A stretch of 64,000 bases of DNA, taken from Bacteroidota bacterium. Lineage in GTDB: Bacteria; Bacteroidota; Bacteroidia; NS11-12g; UBA955. A program made the position numbers and the translations under genes. The notes under the pieces are model-generated. The model saw only the letters and a program-made list of their open reading frames with translations, was not told where the DNA came from and ran no database searches. Shown here piece after piece: positions 8,857 through 17,062 of the stretch. Location of the stretch: positions 1 through 64,000 of the forward strand of contig JAUXOK010000010.1 in NCBI GenBank assembly GCA_030682255.1. The letters run 5' to 3'. Each line of letters opens with the position of its first letter. Position 1 is the stretch's first letter.

Positions 8857-8881
8857 AAAACGCCCAACTAATGGGCGTTTT
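8857..8881 (-). terminator. Hairpin terminator AAAACGCCC/GGGCGTTTT
   Basis: A 9-bp stem with a short loop is flanked by A and T runs on both sides, so it could stop transcription from either direction. It is the probable end of the operon reading leftward from 13873. It is followed by two copies of ATTTTAAATTTTTC. Confidence 0.65.
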
Positions 8882-8929
8882 AAATTTTTCATTTTAAATT
8901 TTTCATTTTTGAATTAAATTCATATTCAA

Positions 8930-8975
8930 TAAACACCATTAACTCTTAACCTCCCGCATAAAATGCGGGAAACTA
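8930..8975. repeat. TTAAC-type repeat with CCCGCAT/ATGCGGG hairpin at a gene end
   Basis: The sequence reads CATTAACTCTTAACC followed by a perfect CCCGCAT-aaa-ATGCGGG hairpin (about 8952-8968) and then AAACTAATACCC. On the minus strand the repeat supplies the TAG stop codon of the adjacent secreted-protein gene. It resembles the repeats at 6662-6757 and 27573-27735. Confidence 0.55.
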
Positions 8976-11591
8976 ATACCCACTTCCTATGATCAACTTC
9001 TCTGTTTTTTGAGTATTACCACACGTTATTTTAACAAAATAAATACCCGCAGCCAAACCATTGGTTTCTATGAATTGTGAGGTTTGGGAGCCATTGTAGC
9101 TGATGTTAAACAACACTTTACCCGTTACATCCATCAATGCAATGCTGTAATCTTGCTCGTTGTTGTTAAAGATAGATACAGTGAAGTTTGCGGTGGTGGG
9201 GTTGGGGGAGATGGTTGATATAAGCTTGTTAATGAAGTCGTTATTATTATCTAAATTATCATCAATAGAAAATGCAGGCGGAACACTTGATGCCCAATTA
9301 TTAGCTTTGTACTGCAAACCACTAATTTTATTTTCACAAAAATCTTTTACATACAAATTGTCTTTTAGGTTTTGAGGATGTAATTGTTGAAAAGGGTTTT
9401 TAGATATTATCAATTCAATATTAGGATCTATTTCAACATTTGGGTCTATAATAATTTCTTCTGTTGCAAATATCCTGACTTTTGCGCCATTTGATGTTTT
9501 TAAATTTGTTGAAATTCTTATAGTTTTGGCATAAACTGTCTTAGATGAATTATATATAATTCCTCCAGGAGTATTAATATCAATATGGTCATTGGTGTTC
9601 AAATCTGCTTTTATATAGGGAAAATCATCATCAAATCCATCATATTCAACGGGAACCGTGAAAATCTGGGTGTTTTTTATTTTTTTGCCATCCTTTCCTA
9701 CATTGTTTGATTCAAATTCAATATAAAATTTTAAATAAAATTTGGGCAACATATAAGAAGCTATATCAGTTTCTGATGTATGAAAAATAGGTTCAATAAA
9801 TTTATTAAAATCTTTTACTATCACAGTGCCTTTAAAAAACAACTCTCTAAAATCATTTATATCTACTGGAATTGACATAAATGACTGATTGTCAATAGTA
9901 CTTATCATATTAATAGGATTTCGTTCTTTTATTGCAGCAGGATTCCAACTACTTTTTATATTAGAAGGAATTTTATTTTCATCCATTAATTCCCACTTCC
10001 ATGTCTTGCTTGTTTCTCTTTCACAATCTGCATAAAACATTACTTTGATTTTTGTTTTAGATGGGTTTATATTCAGTTTGGGGTTGACAGTAAATTGCAA
10101 ATCTTCCATTAAGTAACCTTCAAATTTAAAACCATCACATAACCAATAGTTTGGGTTAAAGTTTTGATCTAATGTTGATTGATTTATACTATATTCATAA
10201 GCTCTTTTAATATTTAATTTTAGCTTTGGTTTCTTAATAAACGCAAAAGTACCTAAAGGCTCATTATAAATGGGATATTCGGGTTTTTTTTCTGGAGTTC
10301 CATTTCCCATTGAACTTACCTCTTCTTCACAAGTACTTGCCCAATTACTCCCGGGTACTGCCCAATATGGCTTTTGTGTAATATCTTCTTTCTGGATAAT
10401 TGAACCTGTTAGATAAATTTTCCCATTCACTGTCGTTGTGCTTTTTGAGCCACCTTCTCCTTTTGTTGCAATATCAATACCTGAAGATACAAAAGAATTA
10501 ATTCCACTCATCATAGAAACAAACTGAGCATCTGTCATACTCTCATTGGTTATAGCATCAACCCATTTATCATCTTTTCGTATTAAATTATTAGTAGAAT
10601 TTAAAAACTTTTGTAGCATTTCATATTGAGTTTTTTCACTTGCATTTATATTTGGATTGTTAGTTATTAAAGAAATAAAATCAATAAATTTCCCAGTTTG
10701 TATAACTGCACCTTTGGTTACAGCTGCAGTAGCTAATGCAGTACCTAATCCTACAACTCTTTTTAATACTAAATTTGAGTAAATATTTCCAGGAGGGGTT
10801 GTTGTTGTTTGAAGTGTTCCAAATAAATCTCCAGTTAAAGTAACAGTTGAATTTTTTATTAAAATTCCATTTAATTCAACAGCAGTATTGTTATAACAAA
10901 TACAAGGATCATAAGCAACAGGAATATCGAACCAAAAGAAGTATGCAGCTGGCAAAACGCCTGGAAAATCTGTTGTTACTTCAATAATATTTTCATTTGT
11001 CTCTTCATCTAAAGTTCCTATACTGTTTCCTTGAATACTCAATAAATTAGTGGCATCTAAATTTTTATTATTATTAGATATATTTGGTGTACCTCTTCTA
11101 TGAGTTAATAATGTAATTCTGAATTTTGCAACTTGAAATGCTTCATTTGCATTTGGAATTGCACCAAAAAACCTCATTGTTCCTGTATATCTGTTGTATA
11201 AACAAAAATATATCATACCAGGAAGTGTTTGTCTTAATGTAGAGTTGTCAGCTAGTTTTCCAAAATCTGATTTTATCAATTCCCAGCCATCTTCTGGATA
11301 AAAATCGCTGTTTCCATATTGAGCATATTGCTCAAAAAGACTGGTAGATGATGAAGGTTGCCAGAAAGGGTTGTTCATATTAACATCCTGATTGGTCCCA
11401 CTCAATCTATAGTGTATTTGGCTGTTCGTATTTCCATTAAATGGAAACCAGAAAAAATTGTTTCTAGCGCTAGGATTTTCATTGTTCTGAGGATTTGTGG
11501 GGTTTGTGCTAATTCCTTTATCCTCACATTGCGCATTTAAACTTATGTTAAAATACAATGTTAGTATTATTAATGATATAATTTGTTTCAT
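8973..11591 (-). CDS. Large secreted protein with type IX secretion (type A) sorting domain
   Basis: This 872-residue protein has a Sec signal peptide (MKQIISLIILTLYFNISLNAQ). Its C-terminal domain of about 80 residues runs ISPNPTTANFTVSIFN, ALMDVTGKVLF, GLAAGIYFVKI and EKLIIG. That is the classical type IX sorting domain, cleaved after outer-membrane passage. The central 750 residues match no domain I recognise. They include a PGMIYFCLYNRYTGT section near residue 130 and several cysteines. It is the last gene of a four-gene operon (5-bp gap to the lipoprotein gene). The function is unknown; surface display is well supported. Confidence 0.85.
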   Translation of the reverse strand: MKQIISLIILTLYFNISLNAQCEDKGISTNPTNPQNNENPSARNNFFWFPFNGNTNSQIHYRLSGTNQDVNMNNPFWQPSSSTSLFEQYAQYGNSDFYPEDGWELIKSDFGKLADNSTLRQTLPGMIYFCLYNRYTGTMRFFGAIPNANEAFQVAKFRITLLTHRRGTPNISNNNKNLDATNLLSIQGNSIGTLDEETNENIIEVTTDFPGVLPAAYFFWFDIPVAYDPCICYNNTAVELNGILIKNSTVTLTGDLFGTLQTTTTPPGNIYSNLVLKRVVGLGTALATAAVTKGAVIQTGKFIDFISLITNNPNINASEKTQYEMLQKFLNSTNNLIRKDDKWVDAITNESMTDAQFVSMMSGINSFVSSGIDIATKGEGGSKSTTTVNGKIYLTGSIIQKEDITQKPYWAVPGSNWASTCEEEVSSMGNGTPEKKPEYPIYNEPLGTFAFIKKPKLKLNIKRAYEYSINQSTLDQNFNPNYWLCDGFKFEGYLMEDLQFTVNPKLNINPSKTKIKVMFYADCERETSKTWKWELMDENKIPSNIKSSWNPAAIKERNPINMISTIDNQSFMSIPVDINDFRELFFKGTVIVKDFNKFIEPIFHTSETDIASYMLPKFYLKFYIEFESNNVGKDGKKIKNTQIFTVPVEYDGFDDDFPYIKADLNTNDHIDINTPGGIIYNSSKTVYAKTIRISTNLKTSNGAKVRIFATEEIIIDPNVEIDPNIELIISKNPFQQLHPQNLKDNLYVKDFCENKISGLQYKANNWASSVPPAFSIDDNLDNNNDFINKLISTISPNPTTANFTVSIFNNNEQDYSIALMDVTGKVLFNISYNGSQTSQFIETNGLAAGIYFVKITCGNTQKTEKLIIGSGY

Positions 11592-11596
11592 TTTTA

Positions 11597-12511
11597 TTAA
11601 TTTATTTTTTTTCCTTTGAAAATATAGTTTTCCTCTGGTGAAGTTTGTGAAGAACGATAAGTATATTTGACAACTATTGAATGTCTGCCATCACCAGAAA
11701 ATTCTGCGTTTGCATGGTAACTCATTAATCCTGAAGTAGTATTTTGTAAACTTCTATTTGATAATTTTTCTTCTTTTAAAACAGCCCATTTCCATTGCTT
11801 ATAGCTATAAAAATGAGGGTAACAATAAATGTCTAAAACATTTTCATTACTTACAAAAATCACATCTTTAGGAATTAGTCCATAAAAAGCATGACCACTT
11901 AAAGTTACAGAATCTTTTGGTCTATCAGCAAAAGTTCCTGGTGGAACTTTAAATTCTATGGCATCGCTATTAACAATAATTATTCGCTTAATATTAGGTT
12001 CATGCTCAAAATAGCCTTCAAAAGTGCCACTCCATAAAAATTCATCGGCAAACACCAAAAATCTTTCTGAGGAATAAACGGTATCGTCTTGGTTTTGATG
12101 TGACAACGGTTTTTTAACAACTTTTAATTTGATTGGTATTTTTTTTCTAACATTACTTGGTATTTGTAAAAAGTCGTCAAACCTTAGTGCAACTTCTTTT
12201 GTATAAAACCGCCTTGAATCATCACCAATTGTCCATTCATATCTGATTGCATTTTCTTCTTTTGCTGTAAATAAAACACCACCATTACTTGTAACAATCG
12301 TGTCGGAAAATTCAGCAATATTTTCTTTTAAATCTGGCCAACCATAAGGTCTTAATGATTGTCTCATTGTGAAATCGGCAGTAGGAATACCATATTTAGG
12401 GTCATAATTCTCACATTTTGGGTTTGTGGGGTCTTGGCAGCAATCCTTCCTGCATTTGCTAAAAAACAACAGCACAAACAAAGCTAAACTTAGTTTTATT
12501 ATTTTAAGCAT
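11597..12511 (-). CDS. Probable lipoprotein in the surface operon
   Basis: This 304-residue protein has a signal of about 19 residues ending FFSKC, a relaxed lipobox with Cys20, followed by a Cys-rich RKDCCQDPTNPKC segment. The section after it (ADFTM to WTIGDDSRRFYTKEV) has the feel of a PKD-like beta sandwich, but I cannot assign a family. Its start overlaps the end of the 37-residue lipoprotein gene by 13 bases and its end is 5 bp from the T9SS cargo gene, so it probably works with that cargo at the cell surface. Confidence 0.7.
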   Translation of the reverse strand: MLKIIKLSLALFVLLFFSKCRKDCCQDPTNPKCENYDPKYGIPTADFTMRQSLRPYGWPDLKENIAEFSDTIVTSNGGVLFTAKEENAIRYEWTIGDDSRRFYTKEVALRFDDFLQIPSNVRKKIPIKLKVVKKPLSHQNQDDTVYSSERFLVFADEFLWSGTFEGYFEHEPNIKRIIIVNSDAIEFKVPPGTFADRPKDSVTLSGHAFYGLIPKDVIFVSNENVLDIYCYPHFYSYKQWKWAVLKEEKLSNRSLQNTTSGLMSYHANAEFSGDGRHSIVVKYTYRSSQTSPEENYIFKGKKIN

Positions 12512-12612
12512 ATTGTTATGGGGTTTTGGGTTGTAGTTGAGGCACAGTCTTTTTTACAAGCCACTAGGCTCACTATTAAAAACAGTGCCATTAGTTTTAA
12601 TAAACTTTTCAT
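12499..12612 (-). CDS. 37-residue lipoprotein
   Basis: This short gene reads MKSLLKLMALFLIVSLVAC and then KKDCASTTTQ to the end. It has a charged start, a hydrophobic core and a good lipobox LVAC with Cys19, leaving an 18-residue mature peptide. It begins five bases after the stop of the preceding gene and overlaps the following lipoprotein gene by 13 bases in another frame, which suggests a translationally coupled member of the operon. The mature part shares the KKDC/RKDC motif after the lipid cysteine with the next protein. It may be real, or a remnant of a partial duplication of that lipoprotein's signal. Confidence 0.55.
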   Translation of the reverse strand: MKSLLKLMALFLIVSLVACKKDCASTTTQNPITICLK

Positions 12613-12617
12613 AACGC

Positions 12618-13772
12618 TTACTTATTTAAAATGGCGTTCAACTTAGCTTCTAAAGCTTCTAATTTGGCTTTTTGCTCTTGCAAGGCAGCTTCTTGAGCTT
12701 TTAGTTGCTCGTCTTGTTGTATGGTGTAGAGGGTGAGCTCTTCAATTTTTTGTTGTTGCAGTTTTTGGAGTTCGCCCACATCTTGTCCGCTGTTCATCAC
12801 ACTGTCTTGGCTTGGCATACCTGGTAAGTGGTGTTTGGTGTTGATAAATTTGGCTACCTCGCTCAAAGGCATCAATTTGTAATTGCTGTGAAACACAAAA
12901 TCGGGCCACCACTGGGCATTTACAACAAGTTTAGTAACACGTAAATTACCTCTCAATTCTGTGTTGCCATTGGCTTCCATTCTTAAACCGCCATGTCCAT
13001 TGCTTCCCCAAGGTGCAATTATAAACCCAGCATTCAAATTAGAGTTTGAACCATTGCTTCCTAATCCATCTGTAAAAAATATACCTTGGTCAAAATTTTG
13101 AGAGATATTATTAAAACCACCATTGGAAAGATTAGATACCAATTGGATGTGTTTGGTAAAATTGCTTCCTGTGGTGTTATTACTATTAATACCAAAAATT
13201 GCAGTGGGTGTGTTATATGCACTTTTTCCTCTAACATCCAAAGATACCCTTGGCGATGGCATGTTTATGCCCGTATTGCCATAAGGGGTTACTAAAAATC
13301 TTGTTCCATCTAAAGCTGAATTCAATGGATCATATGTTTTGGCTATTAAAAGCGGTTGAGGAGTTGGATTAATTAAAAAAGTTGTTCCAGCACCAGTAGT
13401 GAAGGTGGGCATTGTTAGATTTTGATGATATGTTAAATCTAAAATTGGTTCTTGCCATTCTGGACTTGTTGAAAACAAGTGTCCAATTTGACTGGGAAGG
13501 ATGGGAAAGTAAACATCATTTATGTCTTCAAAATTATCCCATGGATTAAGTTTGCAACTGTTGTTTTTTAAAATCAGCAATCCTTTATCTTGGTCAGGAC
13601 AATAATTAATCTCTAACCAAGCCTTTGGATTAGATGTTCCAATGCCAACCGCATTGCTTTCAGAACATGTGGATGTGTTGGTTGGCGATTGAGCACTAGG
13701 GTTATAACCATTCCATGTGCCTGGGGTAAGTGTTGTTTGCGAATAACCCGACATACAATAAGATAACATCAT
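12618..13772 (-). CDS. Secreted protein with C-terminal coiled coil, preceded by an out-of-frame C8 tract
   Basis: The open frame from the ATG at 13772 gives 384 residues. The C-terminal 100 residues read WPDFVFHSNYKLMPLSEV, then NTKHHLPGMPS, and finish in a long glutamine-rich coiled coil. This tail is seen on many Bacteroidota surface proteins. From 13772 only the end of a signal peptide is encoded (up to MSGYSQ). The missing charged part (KKQFRGVFNSILFF) is in frame upstream but has no start codon. An ATG at 13873 with a good promoter is out of frame by one base across the C8 tract (13824-13831). Nine Cs would restore a full signal peptide. This suggests phase variation, or a sequence error. 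Confidence 0.75.
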   Translation of the reverse strand: MMLSYCMSGYSQTTLTPGTWNGYNPSAQSPTNTSTCSESNAVGIGTSNPKAWLEINYCPDQDKGLLILKNNSCKLNPWDNFEDINDVYFPILPSQIGHLFSTSPEWQEPILDLTYHQNLTMPTFTTGAGTTFLINPTPQPLLIAKTYDPLNSALDGTRFLVTPYGNTGINMPSPRVSLDVRGKSAYNTPTAIFGINSNNTTGSNFTKHIQLVSNLSNGGFNNISQNFDQGIFFTDGLGSNGSNSNLNAGFIIAPWGSNGHGGLRMEANGNTELRGNLRVTKLVVNAQWWPDFVFHSNYKLMPLSEVAKFINTKHHLPGMPSQDSVMNSGQDVGELQKLQQQKIEELTLYTIQQDEQLKAQEAALQEQKAKLEALEAKLNAILNK

Positions 13773-13823
13773 AAAGAATAAAATAGAATTAAAAACGCCT
13801 CTAAATTGTTTTTTTACATTTGA

Positions 13824-13831
13824 GGGGGGGG
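13824..13831. other. G8/C8 homopolymer between start codon and signal peptide
   Basis: Eight Gs on the plus strand (eight Cs in the coding direction) separate the ATG at 13873-13871 from the signal-peptide coding bases. In the present length the frame from that ATG ends at a TAA after 19 codons; a length of nine (or six) joins it to the 384-residue frame. A T7 run lies close by at 13809-13815. Confidence 0.8.
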
Positions 13832-13895
13832 TAAAATAATGCCCCTGTTTTGGTTGGTAAGTAATTTAATCATAAAATTAATAATTTGGTTTTCT

Positions 13896-13903
13896 CAAAA
13901 CTA
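13896..13903 (-). promoter_or_regulatory. -7 element (TAGTTTTG) of the surface operon, with TTG 21 bp upstream
   Basis: The minus strand reads TTG-N21-TAGTTTTG, matching both boxes of the Bacteroidota promoter. The predicted transcript would start near 13890, about 17 bases before the ATG at 13873, which supports that ATG as the intended start. Confidence 0.6.
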
Positions 13904-14294
13904 GTGAAAAAAGAATACACGAAACAAGCATTATTTTATTTTTTTTAAATTTAAAAGGCATAATTTTTGCGGGTGCTTAAAATCTCAAAATTCATAAGAC
14001 AAAATACTTAAAAAATAAGCGTTTTCAACCATTTTTGAGGATAGTATCATTCTGCTATTTTCTTGTTTTTTATTTTTAATAAATTTTTTTAAGTCAAAAA
14101 ACGTCACGATTTTCTTGATTTGAGTTTTTTTTATTTGAGGATGATTTCAATTTAGCCAAAATCAATATCGACTTTTTTAGGAAATAGAAAGAGGAATTTA
14201 GAACGAAGAAAATAGAACGAGGAATGTAAAATGTAAAACGAATAGTGCAACACTTAACAATTAAAAAAAAGCACCATAAACACCTCACCCTAAA

Positions 14295-14326
14295 TCCCTC
14301 TCTCTCGGCTAAGCCGAGAAGAGGGA
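14295..14326. repeat. Palindromic REP-like hairpin followed by T5
   Basis: TCCCTCT and AGAGGGA arms enclose a perfect CTCGGCT-A-AGCCGAG hairpin, followed by CTTTTT. It could act as a terminator on the plus strand, but no plus-strand gene lies just upstream. I see nothing else supportable in the 13904-14419 spacer. Confidence 0.5.
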
Positions 14327-14419
14327 CTTTTTGGTTTCGTTAATTTAAATAAGTAAATATTAAAATGTCTTTTGAATAATTTGTTATGATTTCATTTTAT
14401 AGAAATTAAAAAAATCCTT

Positions 14420-14427
14420 TAAATTTG
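14420..14427 (+). promoter_or_regulatory. -7 element (TAAATTTG) of the 14438 gene
   Basis: An exact TAnnTTTG match ending ten bases before the ATG at 14438. Confidence 0.55.
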
Positions 14428-14437
14428 TTTCTTTAAT

Positions 14438-14971
14438 ATGAACAAAGAATTAACAATAGGAAGCCGTATAAAACACGCCAAATATGGAGATGGTATTATT
14501 TGCAGAATAGGATTAGAATCTTTTACCATCAGCTTTTTTGAAGGTGACACACAAGAAATAGACCGTAAGTCTGAAGAATTAGAGGTTGTTGAAGTTTTAG
14601 AAGGATTTAGCAACATGGTTACAAAAGATGAAATAGAAGACATTTTTTACAACCTGATGCAACGCTATACTGACGCAACAGAAAAAGTGGAATTGGGCGA
14701 AAAATGGAAAGGTGGTGTGATGCTTTTAAAAGCTTTTGACTCAGGTATTCAACCGAAAGAAATTCCAATTGACACATTCTTTCATAAAATTGTTATGCTT
14801 AGAGACCGATTGAGAGTTTTGGAACAAAATATCAATAGTCATAAAGTATTAACAGACGAGGAGAAAGTGAATATTCAACAATACATTACTAGAATTTATG
14901 GAACTCTCACCACTTTTAATGTACTTTTTAAATACAAAGACGATTATTTTGTTGGTGAAAAAGGAAGCTAA
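14438..14971 (+). CDS. Conserved hypothetical protein with small N-terminal beta-barrel-like region
   Basis: This is a 177-residue soluble protein with no signal or membrane segment. The first 50 residues (IGSRIKHAKYGDGIICRIG, then SFTISFFEGDTQEID) look like the small beta barrels that begin GxRVxHxxFGxG in UvrD-tail, CarD-like and Tudor-like proteins. Residues 60-170 are helical. It could bind nucleic acid or protein, but that is only a fold-level guess. It precedes the VWA-type membrane protein gene, which has its own promoter. Confidence 0.65.
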   Translation: MNKELTIGSRIKHAKYGDGIICRIGLESFTISFFEGDTQEIDRKSEELEVVEVLEGFSNMVTKDEIEDIFYNLMQRYTDATEKVELGEKWKGGVMLLKAFDSGIQPKEIPIDTFFHKIVMLRDRLRVLEQNINSHKVLTDEEKVNIQQYITRIYGTLTTFNVLFKYKDDYFVGEKGS

Positions 14972-14978
14972 AAAGACT

Positions 14979-14986
14979 TAAATTTG
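14979..14986 (+). promoter_or_regulatory. -7 element (TAAATTTG) of the 14993 gene
   Basis: TAAATTTG ends six bases before the ATG at 14993. It also overlaps a TTG that would otherwise extend the frame upstream, which argues for the ATG as start and for a leaderless or near-leaderless message. Confidence 0.55.
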
Positions 14987-14992
14987 CAAAAT

Positions 14993-17062
14993 ATGCAATT
15001 ACTGCTTTCTACTTCTTGGTGGTTTATTTTACTTTGTGTTGGCATTGCACTTGCTTATTCTTGGTTGCTTTATCGCCCCAATATTAAACCTTTTCAGCAG
15101 AAACTGATGTTTTCATTGCGGTTTTTAAGTGTGTTTTTATTGGCTTTTTTGCTTTTAGGTCCCACTTTATTGCATCAAAAATCTATCATCGATAAACCCA
15201 AAGTGCTTTTATTGATGGATGAATCGGAATCCATGTTAGGACATCCTTTTGCCAAGGAATTGCAGCAAGAAGTGTTGCCAAAATGGCAAGACATACAAAA
15301 TGAGTTAGGCGATGATTACGAAGTAGAATATTTTTCGATAGGTAGCGAAGTGAGATATTCAGATTCTTCTGTTTTTAAAGACAAAAAAAGCAATCTCAGT
15401 CAGCTGTTCGACTATATTAACCAAACGTATTACAAGCAAAATATTGGCGCAGTGGTTTTAGCCTCCGATGGTATTTATAACCGAGGCAGCAATCCTGTGT
15501 TTAAGACTTTTAAAACTCAAACCGTTTTATATACACTTGGCGTAGGAGATAGTAGCGTTAAAAAAGATATTTTAATCAAAGAAGTTAATGCCAATGCCAT
15601 AGCTTATCTTAATAATATATTTCCGGTAGATATAGCCGTAGCTGCCAATGGTTTTCAAAATCAAACGAGTACTTTGACTATCAGCAGTGATGGTAAAACT
15701 CTTTTCTCTCAAAATATTACATTTACGCAAGCCGAAGATTTTAAAGACATCAGTTTTAACATAGAGGCAGACAAACCTGGCACCAAGCATCTCATCATTC
15801 AATTAAGTCCATTAAATGGCGAATCTTCTTTAAAAAACAATCGCAAAGATGTGTTCATAGATGTGATAGATGGTAGAGAAAAAGTATTAATAGTTTATAA
15901 CAGTCCACATCCTGATATCGGTGCTATCAAAGAAGCTATTTTAACCAATCAAAACTATGAAGTGGTTGACCTACCCATTCAGAGCATTCAACTCAATGAA
16001 TTATCAAAATACAATGTAGTAGTTTTGCATCAAATACCCAATAGAGTGATAGCCAGTCAGGCGCTTATCAATCTACTTAAAACCAATCGGACTTCGGTAT
16101 TCAGTATATTGGGCAGTCAATCGGCTGTGGAGCAAGTTAATCAGCTTAATCCATTAGGAAAAATAGACAGACATCAAGGGCGATTCAACGAAAGTCAACC
16201 GATTTTTAACGGGGGATTTAATTTCTTTGTTTTAGATGAAAACACCAAAGCTACTTTCAATAATTTGCCACCCCTAAAATCTCCTTATGGTTTTTATGCC
16301 AAACACGATGAATCCAACATTTTAGCTTTTCAAAAAATTGGTTCTGTTGCTACCCAAACACCCATTTGGGCTTTGTATAACATCAATGGCGAAAAATCCT
16401 CCATACTGTATGGTGAAGGTTTTTGGAGATGGCGCTTATACGATTATGCAGAGAATGAAAACTTTAATGCCACCAACGAGTTGATAAGCAAAACCATTCA
16501 GTTTCTTTCTGTAAAGGACGACAAAAGAAAGTTTAAAGTATACCCATCTCAAAATGTGTATGATGAGGATGAATCGGTTAAGTTTTTCGGTGAAATTTAT
16601 AACGAAAACTATGAATTGCTCAATGAAAAAGACATTGATTTAACGCTGATAGATAGTGAAAACAAAAAGTACAATTACACATTAGGTAAAAATGGTAAAA
16701 GCTATGTTTCTAATCTCGGTTCGTTAACAGCTGGTGCTTATCAGTTTATAGCCAAAACCGATAGCGAAAAAGAGCCAATTAAAGGTAAATTTATTGTGAA
16801 TCCATTGCAATTAGAGTTTTTAAATACCACTGCCAATTTCAGTCTTTTGCGCCAATTGTCTGCTCAAAATAGTGGCAAGTTTTACAAACAAAACCAGTTA
16901 GATCAATTGATTAAAGACCTGAAAGCCAACACCGAAATTACAGGTATTTCCAGAACTGAAAAAAGCATGAAAGAACTGATTCATTTAAAATGGATTTTCT
17001 TTATCATCGTATTTCTTTTGAGTGCAGAATGGTTTTATAGAAAATACGAAGGGGCTTACTAA
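14993..17062 (+). CDS. Membrane-anchored protein with VWA-like/glutamine amidotransferase-like periplasmic region
   Basis: This protein of about 689 residues has two N-terminal membrane helices (WWFILLCVGIALAYSWLLY and a second near residues 40-60) and one C-terminal helix (WIFFIIVFLLSAEWFY). After the second helix comes KVLLLMDESESM, a degenerate MIDAS-like start of a von Willebrand A region, with AVVLASDGIYNRGSNP further on. Related Bacteroidota proteins are BatA/BatB-like membrane proteins of unknown role. The start is placed at 14993 because a promoter element covers the upstream TTG. The radical SAM gene begins on the base after its stop codon, so the two are surely co-transcribed. Confidence 0.72.
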   Translation: MQLLLSTSWWFILLCVGIALAYSWLLYRPNIKPFQQKLMFSLRFLSVFLLAFLLLGPTLLHQKSIIDKPKVLLLMDESESMLGHPFAKELQQEVLPKWQDIQNELGDDYEVEYFSIGSEVRYSDSSVFKDKKSNLSQLFDYINQTYYKQNIGAVVLASDGIYNRGSNPVFKTFKTQTVLYTLGVGDSSVKKDILIKEVNANAIAYLNNIFPVDIAVAANGFQNQTSTLTISSDGKTLFSQNITFTQAEDFKDISFNIEADKPGTKHLIIQLSPLNGESSLKNNRKDVFIDVIDGREKVLIVYNSPHPDIGAIKEAILTNQNYEVVDLPIQSIQLNELSKYNVVVLHQIPNRVIASQALINLLKTNRTSVFSILGSQSAVEQVNQLNPLGKIDRHQGRFNESQPIFNGGFNFFVLDENTKATFNNLPPLKSPYGFYAKHDESNILAFQKIGSVATQTPIWALYNINGEKSSILYGEGFWRWRLYDYAENENFNATNELISKTIQFLSVKDDKRKFKVYPSQNVYDEDESVKFFGEIYNENYELLNEKDIDLTLIDSENKKYNYTLGKNGKSYVSNLGSLTAGAYQFIAKTDSEKEPIKGKFIVNPLQLEFLNTTANFSLLRQLSAQNSGKFYKQNQLDQLIKDLKANTEITGISRTEKSMKELIHLKWIFFIIVFLLSAEWFYRKYEGAY

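Noticed and set aside
14094-14288. 64-residue cysteine-rich reading frame
   Set aside because: It lies in an AT-rich spacer, lacks a signal or promoter fitting its start, and has low-complexity composition.
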